Assembly (NCBI RefSeq): GCF_014333615.1
Contig: NZ_JACSCY010000001.1
Coordinates: 434,001 to 498,000 of the forward strand
From: Hymenobacter citatus
GTDB lineage: Bacteria; Bacteroidota; Bacteroidia; Cytophagales; Hymenobacteraceae
Direction: 5' to 3'
DNA length: 64,000 bases
Position 1 is the first letter of the stretch; the number at the start of each line of letters is the position of its first letter. Shown here piece by piece: positions 1 to 7,990 of this stretch. Under the pieces are notes generated by a model. It was not told where the DNA came from. It saw only the letters and a program-made list of their open reading frames with translations, and did not search any database. The position numbers and the translations under genes are program-made.

Positions 1-2
1 CG

Positions 3-365
3 GTAGAGTCTACACTGGAAGGTGAGTGGGTCATTACTGATCAATCGGTTACTCCACTTGGCATTGCTACGCTATGCCAAGCTATCCGGCCTGGTACTAC
101 AGTCACCTTTAGCGCTACTACCCTGGCAGTGCACGCAGAGGGTGCTGCGAAGCCCTGTGCGGTTCTGAATTACAAGGCACAAGGGCGCTTTCTTAGCTTT
201 TCGCGGCAGGATATGGTGTGGGTCGCTACCCACGAGCTAACTGCGCAACGCTTGACCATACGCTCGCCCAACTTCTTTACGCCAACGGCTGCCGGGCAGG
301 TAGCAGGTGCCCCTGCGCCCGCAGGGACCGGCGCAGAAATACAAGTCACGCTAACCAGAAAGTAG
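3..365 (+). CDS. C-terminal part of an unidentified, possibly lipocalin-like protein
   Basis: An open frame enters from the left edge and ends with TAG at 363-365, giving about 120 residues with no start in the window. The opening 'LEGEWVITDQSVTPLG' resembles the first strand of lipocalin-like domains of Bacteroidota, and the rest alternates short polar and hydrophobic stretches as a small beta-barrel would. This is a weak resemblance, not a family assignment. A start at the internal GTG (129) would cut this region in half and is unlikely. A gap of about 100 bases without obvious structure separates it from the next gene on the same strand. Confidence 0.5.
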   Translation, partial: VESTLEGEWVITDQSVTPLGIATLCQAIRPGTTVTFSATTLAVHAEGAAKPCAVLNYKAQGRFLSFSRQDMVWVATHELTAQRLTIRSPNFFTPTAAGQVAGAPAPAGTGAEIQVTLTRK

Positions 366-468
366 ACGCCGCGCTGCGCCGACGAACTGGCGCAGTATGC
401 GGTGCCGCCACCTATTCTCAGGTACAACAAGCAACACGATCCATCCTTTCCACTTCATTCCACATCCT

Positions 469-3381
469 ATGAAAAACATCTACTGCTTCTTGATTTTACT
501 TCTGTCTGGGGGGCTGCTGGTGCCGGCCTATGGTCAGAAACCGCTGTACCTGGGTAAGCTCCAGGAAGTGGCCGCGCAGTATAAAAAGCACCCGCAAGCT
601 GCAACGGCCGGCGCTAAGGGGGTAGGCACAGCGGTGCGGCAAGCGGTGCCTGCAGGCAAAGACTTGGCGCTTACTCTAACGGAAAATAAGCGGCAGGGAG
701 CCGCTGAGTTGTTCTTTGGCGAAGTAGCAGGCACCAAGCACAGTTCGTTTTACCTGAAGGTATCGGACCGGGAGGCCACGGGCTCGGTGATTCTGCGCGA
801 CGAGAAGAAATACTACCGGTTTTCCTCTACTGCCGATGGCTCGGTGTACCTGACAGAGGAAAACATCGACAAAGTGCTGTGTGTGGGCTACCAAGACCGT
901 CAGCCCACTGCTCCCGCAAACACGCAAGCGGCCACCAGTGCAACGGTGGCTGCCGCCGTACCGGCTCTGGAGAGTCTGCCGGGAGCCGGCGCAGTGCTCT
1001 ACCTCGATTTTGATGGGCAGACGGTAACCAATACGCTGTGGAATTACAATTTCAACAACGGCAATTCCATTGAGGCAGCCCCCGCTACGCTTTCGGAACG
1101 GGAGATGATTGAGGTGTGGAAGCTGGTCAGTGAGGACTACCGTCCCTTTGCCCTGAACGTAACCACGAGTGAGGCCGTCTTCAACCAAGCGCCACCGAGC
1201 CAGCGGATGCGGGTTATTTTCACGCCCACTACCTACTTCTACCCAGGTGCCGGGGGCGTAGCCTATATTGGGTCCTTCACCTGGGGTGGCACCACCTACG
1301 GCGAAACGCCCTGCTGGGTCTTCAATGGGGGCGTGAAGGGCGCCGGCGAAGCCGGCTCGCACGAGGGCGGCCACACGTTGTACCTGGGGCACGATGGCCG
1401 CACTACCCCCGCCGAAGGATATTTTGCTGGTCAGCAGTCTTGGGCTCCTATCATGGGAGTGGGCTATTACGTGCCGGTGGCACAGTGGAGCAAGGGCGAG
1501 TATCCCTACGCCAACAATCTGGAGGATGACTTGCTGAAAATCAGCACCATGAACGGTTTCGGCTACCGGGCCGATGACCACGGCAACGACCTGGCCTCGG
1601 CTACCCCGTTGGTGGTAGGCGCAGGCGGGGTGGTGTCGGGGGAGGCCAACAAGGGCGTTATTTCCACCACAACGGATGTAGACGTCTTCTCCATCAAACA
1701 CGCTGGCGGCCGCCTGGCGCTCAGCGTCCGTCCCGATCCTGCCCATCCTAACCTGGACGTGCTGCTGACCCTACGCGACGCGGCCGGCACCGTAGTGACC
1801 GTGGCCGACCCAGTCACGCTCTCGGCCACGGTGGAGGGCACGTGGCCAGCTGGCACCTACTACCTAACCATCGACGGCACGGTGGGCGCGCTCGGAGCCA
1901 ACTCCGACTATGCTTCCCTGGGGGCCTACTCCATCGCCACAAAAGACTACGAGCAACCCACGTACACCGATGGCTGTACTAATTTTGCGACGCTTATCAA
2001 CAGCTTTAGCTTCAGCACGTTGGCAAATGCCAATTCGGGCTGCGGCGGTGGCACGGCCAATGGCTACACCATCTATCCTCCAACCGGTGCGCTGACTACT
2101 ACTCTTACCCGCGGTGAAAGCTACGCCATGCAGATGCAGGCGGCCAACTACCCCATGTATTTTGGCGTGTGGATAGATTACAACCAAGACAAGGATTTTG
2201 ATGACGAAGGGGAGTTTGTGTACGCCTCGCCTACCTCCTCCACGTCTCCCTTTGCGGCCACCATTGCCATTCCGGCTACGGCGCGGCTGGGCACCACGCG
2301 CATGCGGGTACGGAGCAACTACAGCCCCCAGATTACGGGTGAGCAGTCATCGTCGTCGATGAACTACGGCGAGGCGGAGGACTACACCATCACCATTCGG
2401 ACCAACGAAGCGCCTACCGTTCGCCTCACGTCGCCGGCTCCCGGTGCCATGTTCAGCGCGCCGGCCACCATCAGCCTCACAGCCGAAGCCGCCGATGCCG
2501 ATGGGCGCGTGGCGAAGGTGGAATTCTTTGTGGGCGCTACTAAGCTAGGCGAAGTCCTGGCTGCCCCTTACACCTATAGCTGGAGCGGGGTAACAGTCGG
2601 CACGTATGCTCTCACGGCCGTCGCCACCGACGACAAAGGGCTGGCCACCACCTCTGCCGCGGTGTCGGTAACGGTTAATGACAACGCCGTAGCGCAGGGC
2701 TGCGGGCTGGGCTACTGGAAAAACCACCCTGCCCAGTGGGGATGCTACACGCCCACTACTCTCTACGGCACTGTGTTTCAATCGGCTCCTGCCGACCTTA
2801 GAGCCAAAACCTTGTTGGAGGTGCTGAAGTCTGGCGGTGGCGGCAATTACAACCTGGGCCGGCAATCGGTAGCGGCGCTGCTGAATAGTTGCAGCAGCGC
2901 GGTAGCCTATAGTGCGCCTTATCGCTATAATACACAGAAGCTTATAGCAGATGTAAATGCAGCCTTCACAAGCAAAGACAAAAAAGCTGTGAACACGCTG
3001 GCTACGAAGCTCGAAGACCTCAACAGCGTTGGTTGTCCCCTGGATGGCAGCGCGGCTACCCTAGCGGCCACTGCTACAAGCAGCGCGCAATTTCTTGCCG
3101 AAGGAGAGGCAATGAGTTCAGGCAGAAAGCTGAGCATCTACCCAAATCCCTTCGCAGAAGAAGCAGTTATTGAGTTCCAGCAGGCCCAAACGCAAGAGTA
3201 CGTGCTCGAACTCTACGACATAACTGGTCGGCTGCTCAAGCGCGTGGCTACTGGCACTGCCGAAGCCGGTAAAAACTACCGCTTCCCGGTGGATAGCCAC
3301 ACCTTAGCAGAGGGCATGTATCTAGTGCGGTTGACCACGGGCGAAACGGCTCAAAACGTCCGTTTGCTGAAGGTAAAATAA
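469..3381 (+). CDS. Secreted multidomain zinc metalloprotease with T9SS sorting domain
   Basis: 970 residues. The ATG at 469 is chosen because it begins a signal peptide (MKNIYCFLILLLSGG...) ending near 'AYGQ'; the longer reading from 397 puts 24 polar residues before it. A zinc site HEGGHTLYLGH lies at about residues 298-308 (HExxHxxxxxH); the Gly typical of metzincins is displaced. Downstream are a GEVED-type domain (about 500-644, ending 'GEAEDYTITI'), an Ig-like domain (about 646-739), a domain opening with GYWKNHPAQW (about 744-858), and a type A T9SS C-terminal domain (about 886-970, 'LSIYPNPF...'). It is therefore predicted to cross the outer membrane by type IX secretion and act on or outside the cell surface. 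Substrate unknown. Confidence 0.9.
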   Translation: MKNIYCFLILLLSGGLLVPAYGQKPLYLGKLQEVAAQYKKHPQAATAGAKGVGTAVRQAVPAGKDLALTLTENKRQGAAELFFGEVAGTKHSSFYLKVSDREATGSVILRDEKKYYRFSSTADGSVYLTEENIDKVLCVGYQDRQPTAPANTQAATSATVAAAVPALESLPGAGAVLYLDFDGQTVTNTLWNYNFNNGNSIEAAPATLSEREMIEVWKLVSEDYRPFALNVTTSEAVFNQAPPSQRMRVIFTPTTYFYPGAGGVAYIGSFTWGGTTYGETPCWVFNGGVKGAGEAGSHEGGHTLYLGHDGRTTPAEGYFAGQQSWAPIMGVGYYVPVAQWSKGEYPYANNLEDDLLKISTMNGFGYRADDHGNDLASATPLVVGAGGVVSGEANKGVISTTTDVDVFSIKHAGGRLALSVRPDPAHPNLDVLLTLRDAAGTVVTVADPVTLSATVEGTWPAGTYYLTIDGTVGALGANSDYASLGAYSIATKDYEQPTYTDGCTNFATLINSFSFSTLANANSGCGGGTANGYTIYPPTGALTTTLTRGESYAMQMQAANYPMYFGVWIDYNQDKDFDDEGEFVYASPTSSTSPFAATIAIPATARLGTTRMRVRSNYSPQITGEQSSSSMNYGEAEDYTITIRTNEAPTVRLTSPAPGAMFSAPATISLTAEAADADGRVAKVEFFVGATKLGEVLAAPYTYSWSGVTVGTYALTAVATDDKGLATTSAAVSVTVNDNAVAQGCGLGYWKNHPAQWGCYTPTTLYGTVFQSAPADLRAKTLLEVLKSGGGGNYNLGRQSVAALLNSCSSAVAYSAPYRYNTQKLIADVNAAFTSKDKKAVNTLATKLEDLNSVGCPLDGSAATLAATATSSAQFLAEGEAMSSGRKLSIYPNPFAEEAVIEFQQAQTQEYVLELYDITGRLLKRVATGTAEAGKNYRFPVDSHTLAEGMYLVRLTTGETAQNVRLLKVK

Positions 3382-3388
3382 GGCGCTT

Positions 3389-3426
3389 CTGAGCACAGTA
3401 CCAGTATCTTGTGGTGCTGTGCTCAG
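3389..3426. terminator. Hairpin after the metalloprotease gene
   Basis: Arms CTGAGCACAGTACCA and TGGTGCTGTGCTCAG pair over 15 bp with one mismatch around an 8-base loop, starting 7 bases after the stop codon. There is no clear T-run, so it is a hairpin in terminator position rather than a textbook intrinsic terminator. Confidence 0.5.
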
Positions 3427-3458
3427 AGGTAGGCCAACACTGAGAGAACAGTGTGTAG

Positions 3459-3508
3459 CGGCCCCTCCGTCGAGTTTCCAAATCTCTGGAAACTCGACGG
3501 AGGGGCCG
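3459..3508. repeat. Perfect 22-bp-stem palindrome
   Basis: The arm at 3459-3480 and the arm at 3487-3508 are exact reverse complements over 22 bases with a 6-base loop (AATCTC). It lies between the metalloprotease gene and the DUF1028 gene, about 50 bases before the latter's ATG. It could be a second terminator or a dispersed palindrome; no T-run follows. Confidence 0.7.
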
Positions 3509-3556
3509 TATGTGCGTCTTCTGCTTTATCTTGATACCGACTTCACCCTAGTTCGT

Positions 3557-4549
3557 ATGCCCATCAAAACGCTGCTGTTCTTTCTTGCCCTGCTGAGTAG
3601 CCACTTTGCCACCGCACAGGTATACTCCGTCACCGACCCGCTGGCGCACACGTTTTCCATCGTGGCCCGCGACCTGAAAACCGGCGATATGGCCGTGGCC
3701 GTGCAGAGCCATTGGTTTTCGGTGGGTACCTCGGTGAGCTGGGGCGAGGCTGGGGTAGGGGTAGTGGCGACGCAATCCTTCACCAACAAATCCTTCGGGC
3801 CGCGCGGACTGGCCTTGCTCAAGAGCGGCAAAACCGCCCAGAAAGCGCTAGACGAGCTGCTGGCCGCCGATGAAAGCCGCGACGTGCGTCAGGTTGCCAT
3901 TCTCGACGCAAAAGGTAACGTAGCCACGCACACCGGCAAAAAGTGCATCGACGAGGCCGGCCATGTGCAGGGTACTCAGTTTTCGGTGCAGGCCAACATG
4001 ATGCTCAACAATACCGTGCCTGCCGCTATGGCCAAGGCCTACGAGCAGCACGCCACCCTACCTCTGGCCGAGCGCGTGCTGGCGGCCCTCGACGCGGCCC
4101 AGGCCGCGGGCGGCGACATCCGCGGGCGGCAGTCGGCGGCGCTGCTGGTGGTGCGCGGCACCGCCACCGAAGGTCCCTGGGCCGACCGCCTCATCGACCT
4201 GCGCGTGGACGATGCCGCCGAGCCGTTGCAAGAGCTGCGCCGCCTGCTGAACCTGCACCGCGCCTACGAGCACATGAACGCCGGCGACCTGGCCGTAGAG
4301 AAAAATGATGTGCCTGGTGCCATTCGCGAGTATGAAGCCGCCGAGAAGATGTTTCCCCAGAACCTGGAAATGAAGTATTGGCACGCCATCAGTCTGGCCA
4401 ACAAGCAGCAAGTGCCGGCCGCGCTGGCACTGTTGCGGCCTATCTTTCAGCAGGAACCTAACTGGCGCATCCTCACCGGGCGCCTGCCCAAGGTAGGGCT
4501 GCTCACAGTCAGCCCCGCCGAGTTGGCTCAGATCATGAGCCTGAAATAG
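3557..4549 (+). CDS. Exported DUF1028 (putative Ntn-hydrolase fold) protein
   Basis: 330 residues. ATG 3557 gives a clear signal peptide ending at 'ATAQ' (about residue 21); the frame extends upstream to 3419 only through the palindrome. Residues about 29-225 match the DUF1028 family: 'HTFSIVARDLKTGDMAVAVQ', 'GVGVVATQSF', 'RQSAALLVV'. Members are predicted Ntn-hydrolases of uncertain substrate. Residues about 240-330 look like a helical TPR-type tail ('GDLAVEKNDVPGAIREYEAA'). The product is probably periplasmic. A histidine-phosphatase lipoprotein gene follows on the same strand after 129 bases. Confidence 0.85.
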   Translation: MPIKTLLFFLALLSSHFATAQVYSVTDPLAHTFSIVARDLKTGDMAVAVQSHWFSVGTSVSWGEAGVGVVATQSFTNKSFGPRGLALLKSGKTAQKALDELLAADESRDVRQVAILDAKGNVATHTGKKCIDEAGHVQGTQFSVQANMMLNNTVPAAMAKAYEQHATLPLAERVLAALDAAQAAGGDIRGRQSAALLVVRGTATEGPWADRLIDLRVDDAAEPLQELRRLLNLHRAYEHMNAGDLAVEKNDVPGAIREYEAAEKMFPQNLEMKYWHAISLANKQQVPAALALLRPIFQQEPNWRILTGRLPKVGLLTVSPAELAQIMSLK

Positions 4550-4678
4550 GGTAGGGGCGCCTTGCTGGCGCCCATTGTCTGCTACGCTTCGTTACCGAAT
4601 AAGTCTCGTTTCGGCAAACGCCACTGCCTACTCCTTCACCTCCACGGGCGCCTGCAAGGCACCCCTACTTTTCACACT

Positions 4679-5218
4679 ATGCGCACTATTCTACTTCTCT
4701 TTTTCTCGTTACTACTGTTAGCCGGGTGTGGCGGCACCCATTCTGCCAATCCTGGCATGGCCAGTGTTACCACAGTATACATAGTGCGTCACGCTGAGAA
4801 GGACCCTACCCCTAACCTGCCAGATCCGGCCCTGACGCCGGCCGGCGAACAGCGTGCCGTGGACTTACGCGAGTTGCTGGAGCATCGGCCTATAACGGCC
4901 ATCTTCACTACCGATACCCGTCGCACCCGTGGCACCGTGGCCCCGCTGGCTACGGCGCTGCGGCTGCCACCCATTGTGTACAGCGCGCGCAACCAGCGCG
5001 GCTTGGCCGAGCAGATCCGGCAGGAATACGCGGGCAAAACGGTGGTAGTGGTAGGGCACTCCAACACACTTTTGCCCTTGCTGGACGAGCTACAAGTGAC
5101 GCGACCCTTTCAGGAAATAGCTGATAATGAGTATGATTATCTGTTTGAGGTGAAGCTGCCCCGTGCTGGTGGCCCCGGCACGGTGGCGGTGCGGCACTAC
5201 GGCGCCGGGGCGAAATAA
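4679..5218 (+). CDS. Histidine phosphatase superfamily lipoprotein
   Basis: 179 residues. ATG 4679 begins a lipoprotein signal 'LLLLAGC' with lipidation at about Cys17. The phosphohistidine motif is RHAE (Arg37-His38) and the second catalytic histidine is in 'VVVGHSNT' (about His127), as in phosphoglycerate mutase-like phosphatases. It is likely membrane-anchored and periplasm-facing. The substrate cannot be told from sequence; the short length suits a SixA/PhoE-like phosphatase rather than glycolytic mutase. The frame is open upstream to 4562, but that stretch has no signal-like sequence. Confidence 0.85.
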   Translation: MRTILLLFFSLLLLAGCGGTHSANPGMASVTTVYIVRHAEKDPTPNLPDPALTPAGEQRAVDLRELLEHRPITAIFTTDTRRTRGTVAPLATALRLPPIVYSARNQRGLAEQIRQEYAGKTVVVVGHSNTLLPLLDELQVTRPFQEIADNEYDYLFEVKLPRAGGPGTVAVRHYGAGAK

Positions 5219-5311
5219 TGCTGCTTTCGTTTCTTACGCTAAGTCGGCTTTCTATATTGCGACTTCGTTCTGCCTGCTATTCCCGATTCTCTCCACCACA
5301 CTCCTCTCTAC

Positions 5312-6697
5312 ATGCGCTTTCTCTCTCGCGGGGTAGCGGCCGTGGCCCTGGCGGCCGCGCTGGCCCCCGCTGCTCAGGCCCAGTCTGCCTCCAAAATCGA
5401 CTCGATGGCCATCCGTACACTCTACGACGAAGCCCTGCTGCGTGGGCAGAGCTACGAGAACCTGCGCCAGCTCACAGGCCAGGTAGGCGGCCGCCTCAGT
5501 GGCTCGCCGGAGGCACAAAAGGCCGTGGAGTGGGGCAAAGCAGCCATGGAAAAAGCTGGCTTCGACCGCGTGTATTTGCAGGAAGTGATGGTGCCGCACT
5601 GGGTGCGCGGCGCCAAGGAAAAGGCCGAAGCCAAAGTCGGCAGCAAAGCCACCAAGTTCAACGTGTGCGCCTTAGGCGGCTCGGTAGCCACTAAAGGCAA
5701 GCTGAAGGCCGGCGTGGTGGAAGTAACCAGCTGGGACCAGCTGGCCGCCCTACCCGACGACCAGGTGAAGGGCAAGTTCATCTTCTACAACCGCCCCATG
5801 AACCCTACCTTCATCGAGACGGGTAGGGCCTACGGCGACGCCGGCGACCAGCGCCGGCGCGGGGCCATTGAGGCCGCTAAGCGCGGCGCGGTGGGTGCCC
5901 TAGTGCGCAGCCTCTCCCTGGCCCACGACGACTACCCCCACACCGGCACCATGAGCTACGACGACAAAGTGACCAAAGTGCCCGCCGCCGCCCTCAGCAC
6001 CAACGGCGCCGACCAGCTCAGCCAGCTCCTCAAAGCCAACCCTACCCTCACCTTCGAGCTGGAAATGAGCTGCCAGCAGCTACCCGAGGTGAAAAGCTAC
6101 AATGTAGTGGGCGAGCTGAAGGGCTCGAAGTACCCCGATGAAATCATCAGCGTAGGCGGCCACCTCGACTCCTGGGACCTGGCCCAAGGTGCCCACGACG
6201 ACGGCACCGGTATTGTGCAGAGCATGGAAGTACTACGCTTGCTGAAAGCCACCGGCCTGCGCCCCGAGCGCACGGTGCGCGCCGTATTCTTTATGAATGA
6301 GGAAAACGGAACCCGCGGCGGCCTGAAATACGCCGAGCTGGCTAAAGCCGCCAACGAAAAGCACGTGGCGGCCATGGAATCGGATGGCGGCGGCTTCACG
6401 CCCCGCGGCTTCGGGGTAGAAGCAGACCCCGCCACACTAGCCAAAATCCAGAGCTGGGCGCCGTTGTTCAAACCCTACCACAGCGAGGAAATCGGCCCCG
6501 GCCACGGCGGCACCGATATCGGCCCGCTGAAGGGCCAGGTGAAAGCCCTCATCGGCTACGACTGCGACGACCAGCGCTACTTCGACATCCACCACACCGC
6601 CGCCGACACCTTCGACAAAGTGAACCGCCGCGAGCTAGAAATGGGTGGCGCCAGTATGGCCGCCCTCATCTACCTCATCAGCAAATACGGGCTGTGA
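5312..6697 (+). CDS. Exported M28-family zinc aminopeptidase with PA-type insert
   Basis: 461 residues with a signal peptide ending 'AAQAQ'. The M28 co-catalytic zinc ligands are visible: His284 and Asp286 in 'GGHLDSWD', Asp296 or 297 in 'AHDDGTG', Glu330/331 in 'NEENG', Asp358 in 'ESDGGG' and His427/428 in 'IHHTAADT'. The region before them (about 100-250) has the look of a protease-associated domain. It probably trims peptides in the periplasm or at the surface, as M28 family aminopeptidases do. ATG 5312 is the natural start. A long inverted repeat follows the stop codon. Confidence 0.92.
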   Translation: MRFLSRGVAAVALAAALAPAAQAQSASKIDSMAIRTLYDEALLRGQSYENLRQLTGQVGGRLSGSPEAQKAVEWGKAAMEKAGFDRVYLQEVMVPHWVRGAKEKAEAKVGSKATKFNVCALGGSVATKGKLKAGVVEVTSWDQLAALPDDQVKGKFIFYNRPMNPTFIETGRAYGDAGDQRRRGAIEAAKRGAVGALVRSLSLAHDDYPHTGTMSYDDKVTKVPAAALSTNGADQLSQLLKANPTLTFELEMSCQQLPEVKSYNVVGELKGSKYPDEIISVGGHLDSWDLAQGAHDDGTGIVQSMEVLRLLKATGLRPERTVRAVFFMNEENGTRGGLKYAELAKAANEKHVAAMESDGGGFTPRGFGVEADPATLAKIQSWAPLFKPYHSEEIGPGHGGTDIGPLKGQVKALIGYDCDDQRYFDIHHTAADTFDKVNRRELEMGGASMAALIYLISKYGL

Positions 6698-6698
6698 G

Positions 6699-6905
6699 AA
6701 ATGGTGAGATGGTGAAATGGTGAGTTAAAAAAAGCGGGTGTCATCCTGAGTGCAGCGAAGGACCTTATCACAATAGAACGATTGACGTACCAACGACTCG
6801 TTCTGCAAGCATAAGGTCCTTCGCTTCGCTCAGGATGACACCCGCTTTTTTTAACTCACCATCTCACCATCTCACCATCTCACCATCTCACCATCTCACC
6901 ATTTC
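6699..6905. repeat. Nested inverted repeat (family A core, family C ends) with CACCATCT tandem repeats
   Basis: A perfect 29-bp outer stem (6722-6750 with 6828-6856) reads GAGTTAAAAAAAGCGGGTGT then CATCCTGAG. An inner stem GCGAAGGACCTTAT / ATAAGGTCCTTCGC follows. Further out, the left flank has ATGGTGAGATGGTGAAATGG and the right flank has the complement as an 8-bp tandem repeat, CACCATCT x5 plus CACCATTT (6857-6904). It separates convergent genes (M28 and the OmpA-type lipoprotein) and abuts both stop codons, so it may also terminate both. Related cores are at 18168-18293 and 27187-27274. Confidence 0.88.
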
Positions 6906-7712
6906 CTAGTTCTGCTCCAGAATCTGGAAGAGTTCGTCCAGTTTTGGGGTCAGGATGATGTCGGTACGGCGGTTGAGGGCGCGGTTTTGGGGCGAATTGT
7001 TGGCTACAATCGGCAGATATTTCGAGCGGCCCGAGGGGGTTACTTGGTCGGGGTTGAGGCCGTTGGTGGTAAGCAGGCGGGTGATTTCCGTGGCGCGTAG
7101 CACGCTCAGGTCCCAGTTGTCTTGCATACCAGCGGTGCCGCGGGCAATCGGCACATCGTCGGTGTGGCCTTCTACCAGCACGTTCACGTCTTTGTTGCCT
7201 TGCAGCGCAGATGCCAACTTTTTGAGGGCATCCTGACCTTTGGGGTCTACCTTGGTAGAGCCCGATTTGAACAGCAGCTGCTCAGAAAGCGACACGTATA
7301 CTTTGCCATTCTTGAGTTGCACCTGCAAATCGTTGGCGTTAAAGCCTAGTAGGGCGTCGGCTACGCGCTGCCGCAGGTTTTGCACCCGCTCCTGCTGCTC
7401 GTCTAGCACGCGCTGTAGCTCCGCAATGCGGGCTTCACGCTCTTTGAGCTGCTGCTGCGTCATGCCCAGATTCTCGTTGAGCTGGCTTACTTGCTGGTTT
7501 TTGTTGAGCAGACTGGAACGCAATTCTTCTTCCGAACGCGTTTTCTCCTGCGCCAGTGCGTCTTTTTCGGCCTGCAATTGCTCCCGCGAACGGGTCAGTT
7601 CCTGGTTTTGCTGCTGGAGGGCAGCAATTTCTTTTTTGTTACATCCGGGGGCAACCAAGAGGGCGCCACCCAAAAGAGCAGTTAATGCCACACGGGAAAG
7701 AGGGGAGGTCAT
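6906..7712 (-). CDS. OmpA-family lipoprotein with coiled coil
   Basis: 268 residues. The lipobox 'LLVAPGC' puts the lipidated cysteine at about residue 24. Residues about 28-115 form a Gln/Glu/Leu-rich coiled coil, and about 140-255 an OmpA/MotB peptidoglycan-binding domain ('LLFKSGSTKV', 'NVLVEGHTDDVPI', 'RALNRRTDIIL'). It probably tethers a membrane to the cell wall. The coiled coil could reach across the periplasm. No partner genes of a motor lie nearby, so a structural envelope role is more likely than a MotB role. The ATG at 7712 is preceded by about 260 bases shared with the divergent subtilase gene. Confidence 0.9.
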   Translation of the reverse strand: MTSPLSRVALTALLGGALLVAPGCNKKEIAALQQQNQELTRSREQLQAEKDALAQEKTRSEEELRSSLLNKNQQVSQLNENLGMTQQQLKEREARIAELQRVLDEQQERVQNLRQRVADALLGFNANDLQVQLKNGKVYVSLSEQLLFKSGSTKVDPKGQDALKKLASALQGNKDVNVLVEGHTDDVPIARGTAGMQDNWDLSVLRATEITRLLTTNGLNPDQVTPSGRSKYLPIVANNSPQNRALNRRTDIILTPKLDELFQILEQN

Positions 7713-7990
7713 GTGCTTAAAATTCAGAGGATAAACAAAGAGGTAAGCCGGTTACTGCTGGGCTCGCCGGCGACTTGTGCTGTATACGCAAAAACTTTTG
7801 CGAAGATGATATATTGTGCTATTCCGAGAAAGGAGGTTTGCGTTGGGCAGTTGGTTGCCAGCAATAATAGTAGGAAAATTGAATATCTATAGACACGCTA
7901 ATTCTGACTAATGATGCACTCGCTCTTGACCAGCGGGTATGCTATTCGCGTTGTACCTTACGCCTCGTTTTGTTTTGGCTTTTGAACTTT

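Noticed and set aside
676-1746. Long minus-strand ORF (356 codons) opposite the metalloprotease gene
   Set aside because: It lies entirely within a well-supported gene with signal peptide, zinc motif and sorting domain; its translation shows no domain or signal. Long antisense frames are common in GC-rich DNA.
6857-6904. Possible CRISPR-like array
   Set aside because: The units are 8 bp and directly tandem with no spacers, so it is a microsatellite-type repeat within an inverted repeat.
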